Below are positions 62,969 to 64,000 of a DNA stretch of 64,000 bases, one piece after another. The number at the start of each line of letters is the position of its first letter. The first letter of the stretch is position 1. The notes under the pieces were generated by a model. The model had not been told where the DNA came from and did no database searches. It was given only the letters and a program-made list of their open reading frames with translations. Position numbers and translations under genes: made by a program. The DNA is taken from NCBI GenBank assembly GCA_020161935.1, contig JAIUNI010000003.1, positions 62,001 to 126,000 on the forward strand, read 5' to 3'. Origin of the DNA: Chloroflexota bacterium (lineage in GTDB: Bacteria > Chloroflexota > Anaerolineae > Aggregatilineales > Phototrophicaceae).

Positions 62969-64000
62969 TCACCGATCCTTGTACGCCAGCAGCCGGATCG
63001 CATTACCGACCACCAGTAACGTACTGCCTTCGTGGAGGATGACCGCGCCGCTCAACGGCACGATGTTCAGCACCGATGTGACGATCAACAGGCCGATCAC
63101 ACCCAGCGAAATCGCGAGGTTCTGCCGGATGATGCTCCGGCTGGCGCGGCTCAGGCCAATGGCGAACGGCAGCTTGGCGAGGTCATCGCCCATCAAGGCC
63201 GCGTCTGCCGTTTCGAGGGCAACCGCCGTCCCCGCCCCGCCCATCGCGATACCGACCGTAGCAGTAGCCAATGCAGGTGCGTCGTTCACGCCGTCCCCGA
63301 TCATGGCGATGTCGCCGTACTGCATTTGCAGTTGTTTGATCGCGTCCAACTTCTGGTCGGGCAGCAGGCCAGCTTTCACGTCGGTCACGCCCACCTCGCG
63401 GGCGATACGGTTCGCCACCTGCGGGTTATCGCCCGTTAGCATAATCAGGTGCTTCAGGCCGAAGTCGCGCAGCCGCTGCATGACCGCCTTAGCCTCCTCT
63501 CGTGGGGTATCAGCCAGCGCGATGATGCCCAGCAGCGCCTCGCCCCGCCGGATGAGCATGGTCGTGCGTCCGTCCTGCTCCAGCTTCTCGACCTGCTGCA
63601 CCAGCGCGGGGTCAGGGTTGGTTCCGGCCTCCTGCATCATCTTAAGCGAACCGATGATGACGGCTTGCCCGTCAAGGCTGCTTTTCACCCCGCGTCCGGC
63701 GACGTTCTCCAAGCCTCCGGCAGCCGGTAAATCGCTGATGCCCTTGGCCTTTGCCGCGCGGACGACGGCCTGCGCCAGTGGGTGATTCGACTGCTGCTCA
63801 ACCGCTGCCGCGACCGTCAGCAGTTCAGTTTCGGAGATGCCGCCGGTGGGCAGCACATCGGTCAGGTTGAACTGTCCGGTGGTAATCGTACCGGTTTTAT
63901 CGAAGGCGATGGCGTGCAAACCGCCGAGGTTTTCGAGGTGCATCCCGCCCTTAATCAGCACACCGTTACGCGCGGCTTGAGCAATCCCTGCGAGGATGGT
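62969..64000 (-). CDS. Heavy-metal P1B-type ATPase, C-terminal part (cut by window edge)
   Basis: The visible 343 residues run from before the phosphorylation loop to the C-terminus: AFDKTGTITTG with the phospho-Asp, a nucleotide-binding part with NHPLAQAVV (HP motif) and the GRGV loop, MLTGDNPQVA, and MIGDGVNDAPALA. Two final membrane helices include HEGSTLLVVGNAIRLL. HEG(G/S)T in the last helix is typical of the P1B-4 group (cobalt/zinc/iron export), so this group is favoured over copper pumps. The metal-binding helix with CPx or SPC lies outside the window. Confidence 0.9.
   Translation of the reverse strand, partial: TILAGIAQAARNGVLIKGGMHLENLGGLHAIAFDKTGTITTGQFNLTDVLPTGGISETELLTVAAAVEQQSNHPLAQAVVRAAKAKGISDLPAAGGLENVAGRGVKSSLDGQAVIIGSLKMMQEAGTNPDPALVQQVEKLEQDGRTTMLIRRGEALLGIIALADTPREEAKAVMQRLRDFGLKHLIMLTGDNPQVANRIAREVGVTDVKAGLLPDQKLDAIKQLQMQYGDIAMIGDGVNDAPALATATVGIAMGGAGTAVALETADAALMGDDLAKLPFAIGLSRASRSIIRQNLAISLGVIGLLIVTSVLNIVPLSGAVILHEGSTLLVVGNAIRLLAYKDR

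Overview
The window is bacterial chromosome, moderately GC-rich (roughly 55-60% by eye) in the coding regions. Gene content and intergenic repeats fit a member of the Chloroflexota (Anaerolineae-like). Pointers are a MalK/UgpC-type sugar importer, an F420-type LLM oxidoreductase, Uma2 and HepT/MntA families, a cytidylyltransferase-GHMP kinase fusion, QueF and a fused E1 alpha-beta dehydrogenase. Short text-like repeats and palindromes of the GTAGGGAC type fill many intergenic spaces. The phylum call is inference from style and content; there is no rRNA or other marker gene here. I saw no tRNA, rRNA, CRISPR array, integrase or IS transposase.

Layout. 0-6.9 kb: a truncated CHASE4 sensor, an Uma2 / small protein / nucleotidyltransferase-kinase operon, dtd, an isocitrate/isopropylmalate-type dehydrogenase, a lone response regulator, a creatininase-family protein and an Lgt-like membrane protein. 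7-20 kb: a histidine-kinase remnant, then a leftward sugar-import block (solute-binding protein, two permeases, two ATPases) with a LysE exporter and a TIM-barrel epimerase downstream. Next come an FTR1 iron permease with its EfeO-like partner and, divergently, ferrochelatase. 21-34 kb: housekeeping and small genes (SNase lipoprotein, YjjX, MntA/HepT, phosphotriesterase-like hydrolase, MFS, GNAT, phosphoesterase, deoxyribosyltransferase, queF) and a compact type II restriction-modification pair. 33.7-42.6 kb: an M50-like protein without its catalytic Glu, a transglutaminase, a methyltransferase and GT-C enzyme pair, LLM oxidoreductase, ATP-grasp ligase, acyl-CoA dehydrogenase and an FHA-pseudoreceiver fusion. 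43.5-49 kb: Uma2 and a 2-oxoacid dehydrogenase operon (E2, fused E1, GlcG/HbpS-like). 49-64 kb: hydrolase, cysteine synthase with a leader-peptide attenuator, vanadium haloperoxidase, VapBC, DUF433, several secreted beta-propeller/beta-helix proteins, EamA transporter, DUF3891 and a heavy-metal P-type ATPase cut by the window end.

The strongest regulatory discovery is upstream of the cysteine synthase at 51.0-51.3 kb. A promoter is followed by a 15-codon ORF with Cys codons (Cys-Leu-Cys-Cys-Cys), then three mutually exclusive RNA pairings that end in a U-tract terminator, which is the layout of a classical ribosome-stalling attenuator. A second mini-ORF with two adjacent Cys codons overlaps the cysteine synthase start by ATGA.

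The second theme is repetitive intergenic DNA. Eight paired-hairpin elements always combine one CGCGAT-type and one CAGCAT-type hairpin in opposite orientation. There are also single hairpins, a 141-bp and a 54-bp tandem repeat, and a long inverted dispersed repeat (24.0 and 43.3 kb). A third theme is pseudo-enzymes and mosaics: a receiver with Glu at the phospho-Asp site, an M50 homologue with HQxxH, an EfeO-like protein with no histidine in the mature chain but a canonical EF-hand loop, and a 2.7-kb AT-rich island whose edges fall inside two secreted-protein genes.
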